Shown in pieces: positions 61,611-64,000 of a stretch of DNA of 64,000 bases. The notes beneath the pieces were generated by a model. That model saw only the letters and a program-made list of their open reading frames with translations. It searched no databases and was not told the origin of the DNA. Source of the stretch: Pogonophryne albipinna (lineage: Eukaryota > Chordata > Actinopteri > Perciformes > Artedidraconidae); NCBI GenBank assembly GCA_028583405.1, contig CM053258.1, forward strand, positions 3,781,988 to 3,845,987, in the 5' to 3' direction. Position 1 is the first letter of the stretch. The number at the start of each line of letters is the position of its first letter. The translations under genes were made by a program, and so were the position numbers.

Positions 61611-63577
61611 TGTTATGAAAGTGCGCCCCCAAAATAAATGTATATATATAATTGAAAGCGTAAATTGACAAAGGCGATTTGGTGGGATTTGAAAGCAGTT
61701 TCACAATAAGTAAAGGGATGGACATCGATTTAGTTATGGTACCCTAAAGAAAAAACTGTCAGCTTATTCTGTATAAAGGTCTCCATCCTTATCATTATCT
61801 AACAGTTGTTTCTTTGGTTTCACTTTTTACAGGATCACAGAATTAACAAATATATTAAAATGTAATTTTAGAGATGTCTTTGTCCACACGTATACAAATA
61901 TCTTTGAAAACCTTCTACAGCGGCTAACAAAGTCAGTTTTTGGCAAGTTGGAGAATGTTTTCTAAATGAAGTGCATGAGTTGTCAAGTTGGTGAAGATGT
62001 TTGTTCATTTGCATGTTTTTTGGCACATATGTGTTTTTATATTTGCTTAGAATTAGTTTTCTAAGCGCGCGTTTTGGGCCGTTTTAACGCGTCAGCCACC
62101 ATATTTTTCTTTCGATTTTTTCCATCAAAAGTACTTAAAATACGAAGATACAAATAGATCTGCAGATACATTTTAAACATGATATGTTATGATCCACTTG
62201 AGCATGATACAAAAGGAATACAAAGGAAGTAAATACATTCCCTAAAATATGAAATTACTCTTTTAAAACTAAGAAAGCTTGAAGTTTTCTCAGCTAATGC
62301 AAAACTTCTTGTTAACAATCTTGCCCAGTATCTCCAACCTCTCTTGACCTCCTCCTCAATAAAGTCTGCTCACCTCGGGCAGGTTAGAAACTCAATGTTT
62401 TGCTCAGAAACTCTACAGTCAGCCGGCTGAAGTGCTGCAGGAGCTGAAACTCTCCAACCTCCTACTCCTTCTGCATCTTCCCCGAACAAAAACAGAATTT
62501 CTGAAAGCAGATATTTGTCAGACTGCGTGTTTCTCATTCTGTTGCTCTACAGTTGGTTAACTACAGGCTGCAGCAGGACTGATTTTTAAACAAGCATCGA
62601 CTCGGGGAAAATGTAATAAAGTGACAGTTTCACTTGTATTGTAAAATGCTTGCATGCACAGGCCATTTTGCACACACGCGGCAAGTATAGTGTGGATGCA
62701 GGTTGTGTGGATGTTCGTGAGCACACATGCACCCTGAGGAGTGTGTGAGCTGTAAAACTGGGTGTTGAAAATGCTTCTCTGCCTGCAAGTCTTAGCAGAG
62801 AAATCAATGTACTTTTTGGAAAGTTTTCTCACAGGCGAATAAACATATTACTTTTTCATTTTGAGGAATAACTATAGATATGTAATGATTGAGCACGATG
62901 ACTGAAACGCAATAACGTGTCGGTGTCATAGATCAGATGTGGTGTGCCTTCCTCACTGCAAAATCAATAATTGAACCACTCAAAGGTGAAATGTATAATA
63001 ATATAATCCTATAATCCATACAGATGGGTTTAATTTTATAAATATATTTTTACATTAGCACAGCGGGTGCTTTTAATTATAATTTCCTATCTAAGCTCTA
63101 TGGGTTAGTGTGCAGGATTAAGGATGATCTATATGCAGACATTTAATATCATTTTCCTAATAGGTGTTCACGAGTGTATCGTCTCCTAAAACTAAGAATG
63201 AACATGTTCTTATTAGCTTAGAACAAGCACAGGTAGATAAATCTCACACACTGCCATTAATCAGTCCATCATTTCTCTATAAAACCCTCACGTATATGTT
63301 ATGTTAGCTTGTGCTCTGTACTACAGTAGAGTGATATCTAAATGAGCAGAAATACAGTATGTGTGAACAGAAATATAATGTATAACTTGGAATAAATTGG
63401 AAAACTGAATGTGAAAAGCAGAATTGAAAATGTCATGTATGGAACTGAATGTGATCTTATGAGATGAATTATGAATTTGGTTGCTTCGATAGTGAATTGA
63501 TCCTCCTGTGATTCAACTAAACACTTCTGCAGTCATCTAAACTCCCACAAAGGCAGGCCAGGGTATCGTCTGCTCTT
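61611..63577. other. no gene recognised
   Basis: AT-rich noncoding sequence. The open frame at 62557-62832 has no motif. Confidence 0.45.
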
Positions 63578-63920
63578 CAGTGACAACCCAGTCTCACGGC
63601 ATTTCGTGTTATAGTCACGAAATCAATTTAATCTATTGATTCGTGTTCACCAACACGATTTTCGCATTTTTTTCGTGTCACACAGAACGATTTTAAAAGC
63701 AATGTATTTCTATTGGTAGTATGTTTCGTGCCTGCACCACGTCTTTTTGTCCAGTCGGGTCTTGGAAGACCAGAAGCTGTGTGGTTCATAAAAACATTTT
63801 CTTACTCAATATCTCACCCTAAGCCTAACCCTTGTTGTGGCAGACGTCATTCTTTGGCGGGGGGCTCTAAGGCCCCCTCTGCCTCCGCGTGTCCTTTTGT
63901 GAATGGGTCAGATTAACAGA
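63578..63920. repeat. dispersed-repeat-like sequence with CACGAAAT/TTCGTG motifs
   Basis: CCCAGTCTCACGGCATTTCG, TAGTCACGAAATC, GATTCGTGTTCACC and TTTTTTCGTGTCACAC form a cluster of short inverted motifs. A G/C-rich stretch (TTGGCGGGGGGCTCTAAGGC) follows. I recall it as a repeated fish sequence but cannot name the family. Confidence 0.35.
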
Positions 63921-64000
63921 GGAAGAATTCACAGCAACCATTGGTAAAGTTATAACAAATATGCTGATTTAATGGCAAAAGATACAATAACACAACATCA

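Overview
The window reads as nuclear DNA of a ray-finned fish, probably a spiny-rayed (percomorph-type) teleost. The evidence is one multi-exon vertebrate gene with GT-AG introns, very dense (CA)n/(TG)n microsatellites, and a repeat set typical of fish: many hAT MITEs, TTAA-flanked MITEs, a DIRS1-type retrotransposon, L2-like LINE tails and tRNA-derived SINEs. There are no bacterial operons, CRISPR arrays or rRNA genes. The species cannot be named from sequence alone.

Only one host gene can be supported. It is the 5' part of an ext1 (exostosin-1, heparan-sulfate co-polymerase) paralogue on the minus strand. The first coding exon (41078-40800) carries the MQAKKRY start and a signal anchor. The second (40046-39295) carries the N-terminal exostosin domain and ends in phase 2 at a GTAAGT donor. 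A possible 5' UTR exon lies just upstream and a CpG-rich candidate promoter lies around 42.16-42.57 kb. I did not find later ext1 exons, so roughly positions 1-39294 would be the long intron after the second coding exon. Positions above about 43 kb would be upstream intergenic DNA.

Layout. 1-9 kb: LINE tail, (CA)n, a hAT element with a TCTTAAAC duplication, two MITEs, and a TTAA element holding a 37-bp minisatellite. 9-20 kb: long microsatellites and MITE pieces. 20-27 kb: a GC-rich terminal-inverted-repeat element interrupted by a BED/hATC hAT relic, a (TA)n hairpin, two small MITEs, and a Kolobok-like element with a THAP exon. 29.4-32.4 kb: a TTAA element inflated by about 38 copies of a 57-bp unit. 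34.8-37.4 kb: a tandem SINE trio and an L2-like LINE 3' end. 39-43 kb: ext1. 44.6-49.0 kb: a hAT element interrupted by a DIRS1-type retrotransposon that keeps its termini and circle-junction region but has lost its RT region. 49.7-51.1 kb: another hAT. 52.2-55.1 kb: an internally deleted LTR retrotransposon with an ATATA duplication. 56-64 kb: microsatellites, a solo LTR inside a MITE, another small MITE, and LINE debris.

Most long open reading frames here are stop-free translations of microsatellites or minisatellites, not genes. No new multi-gene system is evident. The most unusual material is the minisatellite expansion inside TTAA-flanked elements, with single-unit relatives in the same window, and the nested DIRS-in-hAT locus whose recombinase has a stop codon at the expected catalytic tyrosine. 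All boundaries and target-site duplications were read by eye.
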